From the NCBI GenBank assembly GCA_031422315.1, contig JANOQN010000068.1, positions 186,001 to 250,000 on the forward strand: a stretch of 64,000 nucleotides of DNA. The letters run 5' to 3'. This DNA comes from JANNYA01 sp031422315. GTDB lineage: Bacteria > Pseudomonadota > Gammaproteobacteria > Xanthomonadales > SZUA-5. The first letter of the stretch is position 1; each line of letters opens with the position of its first letter. The position numbers and the translations under genes are program-made. The notes below the pieces were generated by a model. It was not told the origin of the DNA. It searched no databases and saw only the letters and a list, made by a program, of their open reading frames with translations. Shown piece after piece: positions 33,151-41,900 of the stretch.

Positions 33151-34368
33151 CTAATTCGAAACCTTAATCGCCTGTACGCCGAGTTCGCGTGCGTCATAGA
33201 TGCTGATGATTTGATAATCGTGATTGTCAGCCTGATCAAACTTGGCTCTGGCGGCGTTGAATTGGCGTTCGGCGAGTGCAACGGATTCGGCAAACACGGC
33301 GAATTCGGGCAGTAGTTCCGCAGGCACCTGGGTTTGCAGCTCAGCAAGCGCATTTTCACCCGCTTCGGAAATGTCGACGTCCATCGGCATTTGCCCGAGT
33401 AAGCTGACATCTAAAAACCCGAGCGCAGATTTGGATTCGTCTAGGTAAAATCCTAAAAACATATGCCCGGGCACAACAACCAAAACCGGATCAATGCCGG
33501 CGCGGATCAAAGCAGCAGCGAGCAAAACCGAGCCATCTACACAATTCACCACGCGCTGTTTCCAACTTTCGTCCGGAAAGCGCACGCGTTGTGACAGCAT
33601 TTTGGGGTGCGTGCTGACATTTTTGCTGGTGCCTAAGTAACGTACGCCGCGATTTTGCAGTGCTTGCCAGAGTGCAAAAGCTTGCAAGTAAACCGCGTCA
33701 GGACCTGCAGCATAGCCGTCAAAGCGATCTACGATAGCCAGCTTTTGCGCCGCTGACATCAAACGCTTTACCGCTTGACTTTGCTCGTCAACATAGGCGG
33801 CAAAGATCCAGTTAAAATCTAAATCATCGCTTGATTTATTCGGCAGATCGCCTTCGATGTATACCAGCGCATCATTCAAGCCGTGTACCGTTGCGTCGAT
33901 AGTACGAAGCTGCGGCGGGGCCGCATCAAATTGCACGCTAAATTCTAGCTTACGGCGCTGTGGGCTGTTGATCGCTTTTAACGCCAGCAAACGCCAGCTC
34001 AGCGGGGGGAATATTCGATGCTCGGTGCCCGCACTTGGCAGTGCAATCACAGTTTCGCCCAACAGCAATTCAGGCTCAGAGATGCGTAGTTTAATGTTTA
34101 CCAGCGGGCTGCCTTTGCGTTTTGGCAGCTTAACGCGCACGCCGATTAAGCCCTCGATTACATTTTGGCCCATGGTTTCAAATTGCGACGCATTGGCGTG
34201 CGTGCGGGGGCTCAAGGCTTCGGCGGTAATTTGAAAAGCAGGATAGATATGCTCGTAGGGTTCAATTATCGGCGCCCAAGTTGGGCTTGAAACTTGACGC
34301 GTTTGCGCGCCAGCTTCAAGCGCGCTGCTAAACCAGAAAATGAGTAAAAGCCGACCGTATCGCATCAA
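33151..34368 (-). CDS. Exported transglutaminase-like protein
   Basis: A 405-residue protein with a signal peptide (LLLIFWFSSALEAGA). The C-terminal half carries a transglutaminase-like Cys-His pair: RVVNCVDGSVLLAAALIRAG and VLVVVPGHMFLGFYLDE. The N-terminal half is beta-rich and unrecognised. It is exported to the periplasm or outer surface. Its ATG overlaps the stop of the ferredoxin reductase gene by 4 bases (ATGA), a sign of translational coupling even though the two functions are not obviously linked. Substrate unknown; a peptidase or amidase role is as likely as cross-linking. Confidence 0.75.
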   Translation of the reverse strand: MMRYGRLLLIFWFSSALEAGAQTRQVSSPTWAPIIEPYEHIYPAFQITAEALSPRTHANASQFETMGQNVIEGLIGVRVKLPKRKGSPLVNIKLRISEPELLLGETVIALPSAGTEHRIFPPLSWRLLALKAINSPQRRKLEFSVQFDAAPPQLRTIDATVHGLNDALVYIEGDLPNKSSDDLDFNWIFAAYVDEQSQAVKRLMSAAQKLAIVDRFDGYAAGPDAVYLQAFALWQALQNRGVRYLGTSKNVSTHPKMLSQRVRFPDESWKQRVVNCVDGSVLLAAALIRAGIDPVLVVVPGHMFLGFYLDESKSALGFLDVSLLGQMPMDVDISEAGENALAELQTQVPAELLPEFAVFAESVALAERQFNAARAKFDQADNHDYQIISIYDARELGVQAIKVSN

Positions 34369-35468
34369 GCGCTGTTTCGCAGCGCGCGCTGCGCATGAAT
34401 GATGCGCGCCAATACGTCCGGCGCGAAATCAAAGGAATCGTAATAAAGTCGGTCCTCTGGTAGTTCAGCGGCAAGCAGTGCGGGCCTGGCGCTGGCTATC
34501 ATGGCTGGCGGGCCGCTCATATAGACATCCACCGAGCTTAAATCCGGCAAATCTTCCAGCAGGCATTCGTGCAAAGAACCATAGCGCATTGCGAAATCAA
34601 CCTGTTCACTCAGAACCGGTGTGAACTGGAAGTTCGGTGCTTGCGCTTTGAACTGCGCAATGGCTGCTGGCAAGTACAAATCGGCGGTTTCCCGCACGCC
34701 CCAATAGAGCCGCAGCGAGCGCTGTGGATTGGTGGCGCAGTAATGCTCAAGCAGCGCTTTGATCGGCGCAAATCCGGTTCCACCCGCTAAAAACACCAGC
34801 GGACGATCTGAGTCGGCACGAGGTACAAAGGTGCCGTGCGGAAGATCCAAGGTAAAATGATCACCGACTTGGCCATTTTCAAACAGGCTTTGGGTAAAGC
34901 CACCGCCCGCCACTTTGCGCACGTGGAGTTCAATCAAGCCATCCGCGCGCGGCGCGCAGGCAATTGAAAAAGGGCGACGCTTGCCATCGGCCAGTATGAA
35001 TTCTAAATATTGACCTGCTAGATAAGTCACCGCAGTTTTAGGCAGCAGCATAATTCGCAGCACATCAGCCGCGAGCTGAGTTTTCTCAACTAATACCGCA
35101 TCGCACTGCTGTACTTTTTGGCTCGCCACCGCTTCAATATCTTTCAACGACAGCAGCATATCGGTCAGCGGCACGGCTTGGCAGGTCAGCGCATGATTCA
35201 TGGCCTCACGCGGATTGAGCGCACTCTGCGGCAATTTGGGGTAGTGCCAGCTGCCACTTATAACTTTGGCTGCGCAAGAACCACAGCGTCCGCTCAAACA
35301 GCTGTACGGCAGCGCTAAACCGGCGCGTTTGCTGGCTTCCAATACGCTTTCTTGAGCGTTAACTGCGAACGCTTTGCCGCTGCCAGCGAGGGTGACGACG
35401 AAATCTGTTTGCGGTAAATCTGCAGCCAAAGCGATCAAGCCCGACGTGCTCAAATGCGATGTACTCAA
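34365..35468 (-). CDS. [2Fe-2S] ferredoxin-flavin reductase (AscD/UbiB-neighbour type)
   Basis: A 367-residue electron-transfer protein annotated in relatives as CDP-6-deoxy-delta-3,4-glucoseen reductase-like. Residues 20-110 are a plant-type ferredoxin with Cys ligands in CLSGRCGSC and a distal LTCQ. Then come an FAD-binding barrel (GQYLEFIL, RRPFSIACAP) and an NAD-binding domain (FLAGGTGFAPIKALLEH, YWGVRETADLYL, VYMSGPPAMI). The start is a TTG at 35468; alternatives downstream are also TTG. Its partner oxygenase or decarboxylase is not in the window. It heads a small operon with the transglutaminase-like gene and lies 9 bp after the HhH gene's stop. Confidence 0.85.
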   Translation of the reverse strand: MSTSHLSTSGLIALAADLPQTDFVVTLAGSGKAFAVNAQESVLEASKRAGLALPYSCLSGRCGSCAAKVISGSWHYPKLPQSALNPREAMNHALTCQAVPLTDMLLSLKDIEAVASQKVQQCDAVLVEKTQLAADVLRIMLLPKTAVTYLAGQYLEFILADGKRRPFSIACAPRADGLIELHVRKVAGGGFTQSLFENGQVGDHFTLDLPHGTFVPRADSDRPLVFLAGGTGFAPIKALLEHYCATNPQRSLRLYWGVRETADLYLPAAIAQFKAQAPNFQFTPVLSEQVDFAMRYGSLHECLLEDLPDLSSVDVYMSGPPAMIASARPALLAAELPEDRLYYDSFDFAPDVLARIIHAQRALRNSA

Positions 35469-35477
35469 GCGCTAAAC

Positions 35478-36437
35478 TCAACCATTGCGGCCAGCAACTA
35501 GCTTATCTTGCAGATCGCGCAGTGCATCCCACTGGCCTTCAGCGCAAAGCCTTGCTTGCTGCGGCCAGGAACTTGGGTCGTGGATGCGATAGCGCTCGCC
35601 CGCGTCATGCAAAATCTGCTTCAAGCGGTTTATCGGCGCATCCGCAAGCTCAATAAATGTGCGTATGCCGCCTGCAAGCAGCAATTCATTGATCTTTGGG
35701 CCAATGCCCTCAACGACTTTCAAATCATCCGGTTTGCCGGCGGCTTTCGGTTTAGCCTGCTGGCGCTGGCTATCCATCTCGCTGCGCAGCCGATCAAGCT
35801 CAGCCTGCATTGCATCTTTGCTGGCTAACGCCGCAGATAATTCCGTGCGCGCGCCGATCAAATCGCCGCTCAAATCGTCAAACCGACTCGCTTGCGCGCG
35901 TAAGGTGCTTAGCTCAGCGTCACTGCCAATTTTACCCGCGCTCGCCTCTAATGCGCGGGTTTTTGCGGCGCACGCTTCAAGTTGACTTGTCAGTTCTAAA
36001 ATTTGAGCGTTCAGCTCCGCAACTTTCCCGACATTGGCGTTCGCAGCAGCAAGCTCAGCGCGCAAACGCTCAAGCTGGGTCGGAAATGCGGCAGCTTCGG
36101 TTTTGAGCGCGCTCAATTCGCCCGCGCTGAATTCTATTTTTTGATGGCTTTCCGCCAGCTCAGTGCGGCCGCGATTGACATCGCCCTCCAGCGTGCTGAT
36201 TCGCGAACCCATCGCCGTGTGCTCGGCGCGCACGCGGTCAAAGTCTGCTTCCAGCGTACGGCGGTGCCGCCGTTCTACTTCCAGTTCGCGATTTTGTGTT
36301 TCGATTTGCATGCGGCTAATGGCATAGCGCAGTAAATAGCCCAAAATAAACGCGCCGAGCAGCAGCAATAAAATCTCGAGAGTGTGGTTCCAAAGCCCCG
36401 CATTGCCAGGCCCGACCATGGGATTTTGCTCGTACAT
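35478..36437 (-). CDS. Membrane-anchored coiled-coil protein with C-terminal helix-hairpin-helix domain
   Basis: A 319-residue protein with one N-terminal helix (LEILLLLLGAFILGYLLRYA), then about 190 residues of coiled coil (from IETQNRELEVERRH to about RQQAKPKAAG), and a C-terminal helix-hairpin-helix domain (DDLKVVEGIGPKINELLLAG, GIRTFIELADAPI). Such domains occur at the end of membrane coiled-coil proteins in many bacteria and may bind DNA. It lies 35 bp behind the OmpA-like protein, on the same strand, so the two are likely made together. A role in linking envelope and nucleoid is speculative. Confidence 0.8.
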   Translation of the reverse strand: MYEQNPMVGPGNAGLWNHTLEILLLLLGAFILGYLLRYAISRMQIETQNRELEVERRHRRTLEADFDRVRAEHTAMGSRISTLEGDVNRGRTELAESHQKIEFSAGELSALKTEAAAFPTQLERLRAELAAANANVGKVAELNAQILELTSQLEACAAKTRALEASAGKIGSDAELSTLRAQASRFDDLSGDLIGARTELSAALASKDAMQAELDRLRSEMDSQRQQAKPKAAGKPDDLKVVEGIGPKINELLLAGGIRTFIELADAPINRLKQILHDAGERYRIHDPSSWPQQARLCAEGQWDALRDLQDKLVAGRNG

Positions 36438-36472
36438 TGGCTTTCTCCTAAAAGTTAAACTTCATCGCTTTG

Positions 36473-37585
36473 TTATTGAATGGTCGCTTCGGCGCGCCGA
36501 TTTGCTTTGCGTCCGTCTACTGTGTCGTTATCGCCTTTGGGCGCTTCCGATGCGATTGACGCTTGCGAGAGCTCAGCTTGAATACCCGCTTGCTTAAGTG
36601 CTGCGCTCAAAAACTCAGCTCTTGCAGTGGCTAGAGCGCGGTTTTTCTCAGCAGAGCCCGACGTGTCAGTATGGCCGGTAATTAGCACGCGCTTGCCCGC
36701 CGCAGCGTCTACGAAGGCTTTTAGTTGAGCGGTTTGTTGATCGGTCAGCGTACTGGTTGACCGGTTCGAACCAAAGTAAATCGTCAGCGTCTGCGTGGAG
36801 CTATCCGCCAAGGGCAGGGCGTCAATCCAGCGAAAGCGAGCCGCTGCGAACGGGCTGGCGGGAAGTGCATCGCTTAACAACAGTGAGCGCAGCTGAGTGC
36901 GATCAGCTGCAATTTCACTCGTAAAAAGACTTTGCGCCGCTTTCGCGCGTTCTAAGCCTAGATCACGTGTGCCTGCACCCGCCACTTCGCTCTGATACCA
37001 AACACCGGTAATTTCAAACTGCTGATCCTTGCCACCTTGGCCAAACGCAGATTTAAATGCGGAAAAATCCGGGCCGGTGATCGCTGCTGCGCTGCCCGTG
37101 TCAAATACCAGCGGCTCTGGCGGCGCAATCATCGGCACCGGCGCGTTGAGCGCCACCCAGCTAAAGTCAATGGCTTCGAAAACGCGCGTTTGTGAAGGCG
37201 CGGCCCGTGGCTCAAGCCTATTCGCGGTTTTAATTCGCTCTAACGGCAGCAAGGTTTGAAACTGCGCTGCCGCCGCCTGCGCGCGCAGCTCCCCCAAATT
37301 TGGCACGCCACCATTATCTTCGTCGCTAAAATACAGCCCGGTAATCAGCAAGGCATCTTCAGGCTTGCCCGATTGAATCAGCTGTTGCTGAAACTGCAAA
37401 AAGGCCGGCGTGGTTTTTGCTGCCGCAGTCCGATAGTCAAACGCAATGGGCGGTACGCTTTGCACCGGTGTAGCTGCTGTGGCGCGCGAATGCCCCACAG
37501 CCTTGTGATGTTTGACGTACCAATAGGCTACCGCGCCAAAATACAGCACGGAAATCGCTAAAATCCAGCGTATCCAAGCGCTCAT
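36473..37585 (-). CDS. Inner-membrane anchored OmpA-domain protein
   Basis: About 370 residues from ATG 37585, preceded by a strong GAGGTGA; codons further upstream are polar and not conserved-looking. One helix (IRWILAISVLYFGAVAYWYV) without a cleavage site anchors the protein. Two repeat-like segments follow (ITGLYFSDEDNGG and ITGVWYQSEVAGAG, each followed by a LGELRAQAAAAQF- or LGLERAKAAQS-type helix). A C-terminal OmpA/MotB peptidoglycan-binding domain (ITGHTDTSGSAEKNRALATA, RKANRRAEATI) is intact. It is upstream of the coiled-coil HhH gene. The internal duplicated segments look like truncated OmpA-type folds. Confidence 0.8.
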   Translation of the reverse strand: MSAWIRWILAISVLYFGAVAYWYVKHHKAVGHSRATAATPVQSVPPIAFDYRTAAAKTTPAFLQFQQQLIQSGKPEDALLITGLYFSDEDNGGVPNLGELRAQAAAAQFQTLLPLERIKTANRLEPRAAPSQTRVFEAIDFSWVALNAPVPMIAPPEPLVFDTGSAAAITGPDFSAFKSAFGQGGKDQQFEITGVWYQSEVAGAGTRDLGLERAKAAQSLFTSEIAADRTQLRSLLLSDALPASPFAAARFRWIDALPLADSSTQTLTIYFGSNRSTSTLTDQQTAQLKAFVDAAAGKRVLITGHTDTSGSAEKNRALATARAEFLSAALKQAGIQAELSQASIASEAPKGDNDTVDGRKANRRAEATIQ

Positions 37586-37941
37586 GTTCACCTCAATGCA
37601 TTTTCGTAAACAATGCGTAGAGTGCCCGAACTGCGGTAGAAGGCAAGTGGAAGCTTTGCCATTGTTGACGCATTCGAGAAAAGCGCGTAGGTTTTGCGCA
37701 TTATTCATGCGCACTGGCCAGATTTGACAATCACGGCGAAAAAAAACTACCAACTTGAGCCTTCCGGTGGACGTTTTATTGAGCGCACGCGCGCGGCGCA
37801 ATCATTAAAAAAGCCATCTGGTAATTTAAGCTGTGCGCACAGCATTATTTTTCGCGCATTAGATTTTTTGCTTTCGGGGTACTGAAAATGTTCTTGATGG
37901 CTTCACGACGCGCTTAGCTATTTATCGCATTTTGACTAAAG

Positions 37942-38070
37942 GGAACCCTCACTACTAAGTCAAGCTAGGCGCGAAAGACAAAAATGGAGGCGGTATATAA
38001 TTGATATATAACGATATTTTTTTCTTGAGTAACGACGCTTCACGACGAAAATGATGTTTTTATAGGTTCC
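37942..38070. mobile_element. MITE, about 129 bp, with 6-bp target duplication
   Basis: GGAACC at 37942 and GGTTCC ending at 38070 bound the element, flanked on both sides by CTAAAG (37936-37941 and 38071-38076). Read on the minus strand it starts GGAACCTATAAAAACATCAT and contains TTTTCGTCGTGAAGCGTCG, TTATATATCAA and GCCTAGCTTGACTTAG, matching the copy at 47914-48050 throughout. It encodes no protein. One end provides the stop codon of the gene at 38060-38632. The remaining part of the 37586-38059 gap holds no gene that I can support. Confidence 0.88.
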
Positions 38071-38632
38071 CTAAAGACTTGGCCCTCGGCGCAGATAGTG
38101 CCTTGCTATAAAACCCAGAAGGATCAAAACAGCAAACCCGCTTTTTGCCGGATTCGAGCATATTGCACGCCTTCCGTATTCGATCAATACGAGTCTTTGT
38201 TTGCTTACTGGATTCTATCCAGTGAATCCAATCCACCTGCGCGATTGCACTAGTGCAATCCCAAACTGATTTTGCCCCAGCATTACTGGCAAGCGCCTTG
38301 GCAAAATCCGCTGGCGGCGTGGGTGGTGGCTCTTCGAGAAGCGGCGCAATTTGAACATCAACCGCATCGCCCATTTCGAGCGATGCACCCGCAAGCACCT
38401 GCAAATCAACGCGGAACCAATGGCTCAATTGCCCATCAGGCTCCAACATGATTTGAAAGGCATCTCCGTTGATCGCCGCGTTAACCGTTATGCGCCCGCG
38501 TCTGGGAAGCCGATCACTTACAGTTTTGGGCAATACAATAAAGCCCCATGTGCTCAAGCCATGCGTATCCTCAGGCGCTAGCACGATGCCTTTGAAAGCG
38601 GCTGTATTGCTTTTGGCCTTTGTGGTGGTCAA
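38060..38632 (-). CDS. DUF1905/YdeI-like protein with MITE-derived C-terminus
   Basis: A 190-residue protein. Residues 10-100 are a DUF1905 beta-barrel (FKGIVLAPED, GFIVLPKTVSDRLPRRGRIT), and residues about 110-175 are a YdeI/OmpD-associated helical domain (ADFAKALASN, RIDRIRKACNMLESGKKRVCC). The reading frame runs into the terminal repeat of the MITE, which supplies the last residues GNL and the TAA. The CCF motif near the end suggests that little of the normal tail is lost. Relatives are linked to bacteriocin protection by annotation only. No partner gene. Confidence 0.78.
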   Translation of the reverse strand: MTTTKAKSNTAAFKGIVLAPEDTHGLSTWGFIVLPKTVSDRLPRRGRITVNAAINGDAFQIMLEPDGQLSHWFRVDLQVLAGASLEMGDAVDVQIAPLLEEPPPTPPADFAKALASNAGAKSVWDCTSAIAQVDWIHWIESSKQTKTRIDRIRKACNMLESGKKRVCCFDPSGFYSKALSAPRAKSLGNL

Positions 38633-38820
38633 TTTTTCATCCTCGAATATTGCTGCGTAGCGCTTTTGCTTTACTTTTAACCCAACTTTTTTTCGATAGC
38701 ACGGGAGTTAACTCAACCAAAGCACCGCACGTGCCAGCAAGCAAAGCGGCGAGAATGGTCTTATTCCAGTTCCAAACCAGAAACGCAAAATTGAAGCGGT
38801 CAAAAATCGTGCTTTAAAAC

Positions 38821-38867
38821 TTGGCCCCAAAGGGGCCAAATAAGACAGCCCAGGGCAACGCCCTGGG
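38821..38867. repeat. Paired palindromes between YdeI-like and macroglobulin genes
   Basis: TTGGCCCCAAAGGGGCCAA (38821-38839) is a near-perfect palindrome, and CCCAGGGCAACGCCCTGGG (38849-38867) a second hairpin 9 bases later. The pair looks like a dispersed repeat element; no T-run follows, so it is not an obvious terminator. The rest of the 38633-38955 gap contains no supported gene. Confidence 0.7.
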
Positions 38868-38955
38868 TACAAATGGTGATATAGATTGGATCCCTGAGGG
38901 TGTAACAATTACTTGCCGAGCGTCTTTGGAATCGCTAAGTTTCAACCACTTTAGC

Positions 38956-41900
38956 TTACCGATTCACCCCACCACTCACCTCAATTCGCTCCGGAATCGA
39001 TACGCCAATCGCTTGTAATTCGGGGCGATACATATCTTCCATCATCGGCGGAGGAACGACAAAATTCCCCGGAGACACTGCCCGTGCGACGTAGTAAGCC
39101 ATGGTTTTGCCTTCGCGTAGATTGAGTGCAACCACGTAGCGATCGTCTCTAAACTCTTCGGTGCGCGGGTAAAGCTCGGATCGAGCGTCGGATACTTTGA
39201 TGCCGTCGATCTCAATGGCGGCGAGCTGTTCGGTCGGCACCAAATTGAGGTTTTCTGCTTCTAAGCCGCCGGGTAATAAATCGACCACGAGTGCGTCGGG
39301 CATCCAGATTTTTGATTCGATGGTCAAGCGCACAACCAGCTGCTCACCTTCCGCAATTTGGTTGCCGCTAAATCGAGTGCCGTCGATATTGAAATACGCT
39401 CGCGTGATGGAGACTGGATCAGCGCGAACGGCGGGTGCGGTGCGCGGAATGCCAGCGGTTTGTTGAAGCAAATACACCTGTGGCGCGCTGAGCTCGATTT
39501 TTGCGCCCGCGTTCAAATCCGCCATGCTCAAATCACGTGCGAATAGGCCTGAAGTGGCGAAAGGCTCACGATTGGCACCGACAATCAGTGTGCCTTCCAA
39601 GCGATCTGGGCCACGCGCCATGGATTTGGCAAGCCGCACCAGCGTGGCGCGCTCTTGCGTCGAGAAATAATCCTTTGCACGCGCTTGATAGGCAATTTCC
39701 AGCAGCTTGCTTTCTTGACCTTTGGGCAGCGCATCGGCTTCTAACGCAAGTGCCAATGCCAAGGCTTGATCGCGCATTTCACTGCCGTAATCAGCGAGCC
39801 AGCGATCTTTGGGATACACCCAGCGCGCACCAAAAGCCTGAGCAAGCGCGGCGTCACCGCGTTTTTGATCGCCCGCGGCTTTTAACGCCAAGCCAATGCG
39901 TACCAAGGGCAGTGGCGATAGCGATTTCGCGTTTGCACCATCGTACAGCGTGCGCAAGCTGCCTAGCGGCGCTTGCTTGACTTTTGCCAGTACAAACGCC
40001 GCGTGCGCATTGTAGGAAAAGCGCAGGTGATCGGCATTATCTAAAAACACGCGGTCGTAGTTCACTTCGCCGCCGGAAAGTAGGTCCGTTTTTAGGCGCT
40101 CAAGCGCTTTTTGCAGTGTTTGTGGCGGTAGATCATAGCCTTGCGCCTGCGCATCAAGCAGTAGCTCGGCCACCAGCGGCGTGAATAATACTTCGACGTA
40201 ATCAGTGCCAGGCCAGTAGTTAAAGTGTCCATTTTGCGACTGCATAGATGCTAGTCGACCCAACCCGGCATTGACTGAATCTTTGCGGCGTTTCGGATCA
40301 ATTGGGCTCATGCCCAGCTTAACCAGTGCAGCATCGTCGAGCGTGACAAACGGCAGCAAACGGCTCGAGGTTTGCTCAATACAGCCGTACGGATAGTCAA
40401 ATAGCTCTTTTGCCGCTTCCGCCACTGGAATCGGCGCGCGGTTCGAAAGGCTAACGCGCGAGCGCACGGTGTCAGCATAAAAGCCAGCGCTCGATACGCT
40501 TAGATCGATGCCTTTTGAATTGCTCAAGGATTCAAAGCGCGTGCTGCGCTGATCTCCCCAAGCCGGACGCACCACGGTTTCAAAGTTGCGGCTGAACTTT
40601 GCGCCATTGCCGCTCAAGCTGACCGACACCGCCGCAATGCCGATGCGGCCCGCGCTGATATCAAAGCTCAGGGTTTGCTTCTCTAAATCTTGCAGCGTGA
40701 TCGTGCGGCTGCCGCCGACGAGCGTAAGCCCAGCGTCGGATTTCGCACTGACATTGAATTCGCCAGTTTTGCCGGTGAAATTTTGCACGTCGATACTGAG
40801 TTTGCTTACATCACCCGGCGCCAGCACGCGCGGCAGGCTGGCTTCCACGACAATTGGTGCGCGTACGATGGTTTCCGCCGCACTCAGGCCAAAACGATCA
40901 TCCGAATACACCAGCGCGCTGACTTTCAAGCTGCCGTTAAAATCAGGCACCGGTAATTTGACCACCGCCTCGCCATTGGCATCAAGTGCCACTTGGCCAC
41001 TGAATAAGTCAATGGTTTGCACTTTGGCAGTTTTGCGCGCAGCTTGCGGCAGCTCGCTTATGCCTGCATCACCGCCGAAGCGAAAGCGCGCCGCATTGCC
41101 TTCCAAGGCTTCAATCACACGGCCATAAACGTCATACAAATCAATAGCAAATGCCCGCTGTGCAAAAAAGTGTTTAAACGGATTTGGCACTTCAAAGCGG
41201 GTGATATTGGTGATGCCCTGATCGACTGCGTGCAGTGAGACAGACGCGGTTTTGCCCTTCAAAGCGGGCACTTGCACGCGCACTTCTAAATCACGTTCGG
41301 GCAGAATTTTTGCTGGCGCAGTGAGCTTCACTTCTAGCTGGCGAGCGCTACGATCCATCGGCAAATGCATCATGCCAAGCGCGCGTTTGGGCGTGATGAA
41401 TTCGGTGTTTGAGCCCGGCTTAAACACCATCGCGCTAAAATACACATCGTGGCGATCCCACTCGGGTTTAATCGTCACATCTAGCGTGACGCTGTCTTTG
41501 ACGGTAAACGGGCGACTTTCCAGCAAATGATCGGATTCGATCAACAACAATCCTTCGCCCGAATTGGGTGGCGTGATGGTTAACTCAACGGTATCGCCAA
41601 CTTTATAAGCCGATTTATCCATCGCCAGCTTGACTTTGTCTGGCCGAGCATCTGGGCCAAGGTTATCGCTGCCCCAGCTCCAACCCGCATGAAATGGATA
41701 GCGCGTGACCAGGCCAGTCGCGCTATCGGTCAACTCAATTCGATAGTCGCCCCATTCCACCGGAAATTCGATCTTCTTCGCGGTTTTGCCATCCAGTGCA
41801 ACGGTTTGCACCGGGGTTTCGCTAAAGCTGGAAGTAAAATCCGCCACCCAGCCCGAACCCGAATTGTACGACCAGCGATAATCGCGGCGCTCACGAATCA

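Noticed and set aside
38849..38867. Hairpin as a terminator for the macroglobulin gene
   Set aside because: No T-run follows on either strand, and a second palindrome sits beside it; a dispersed repeat is more likely.
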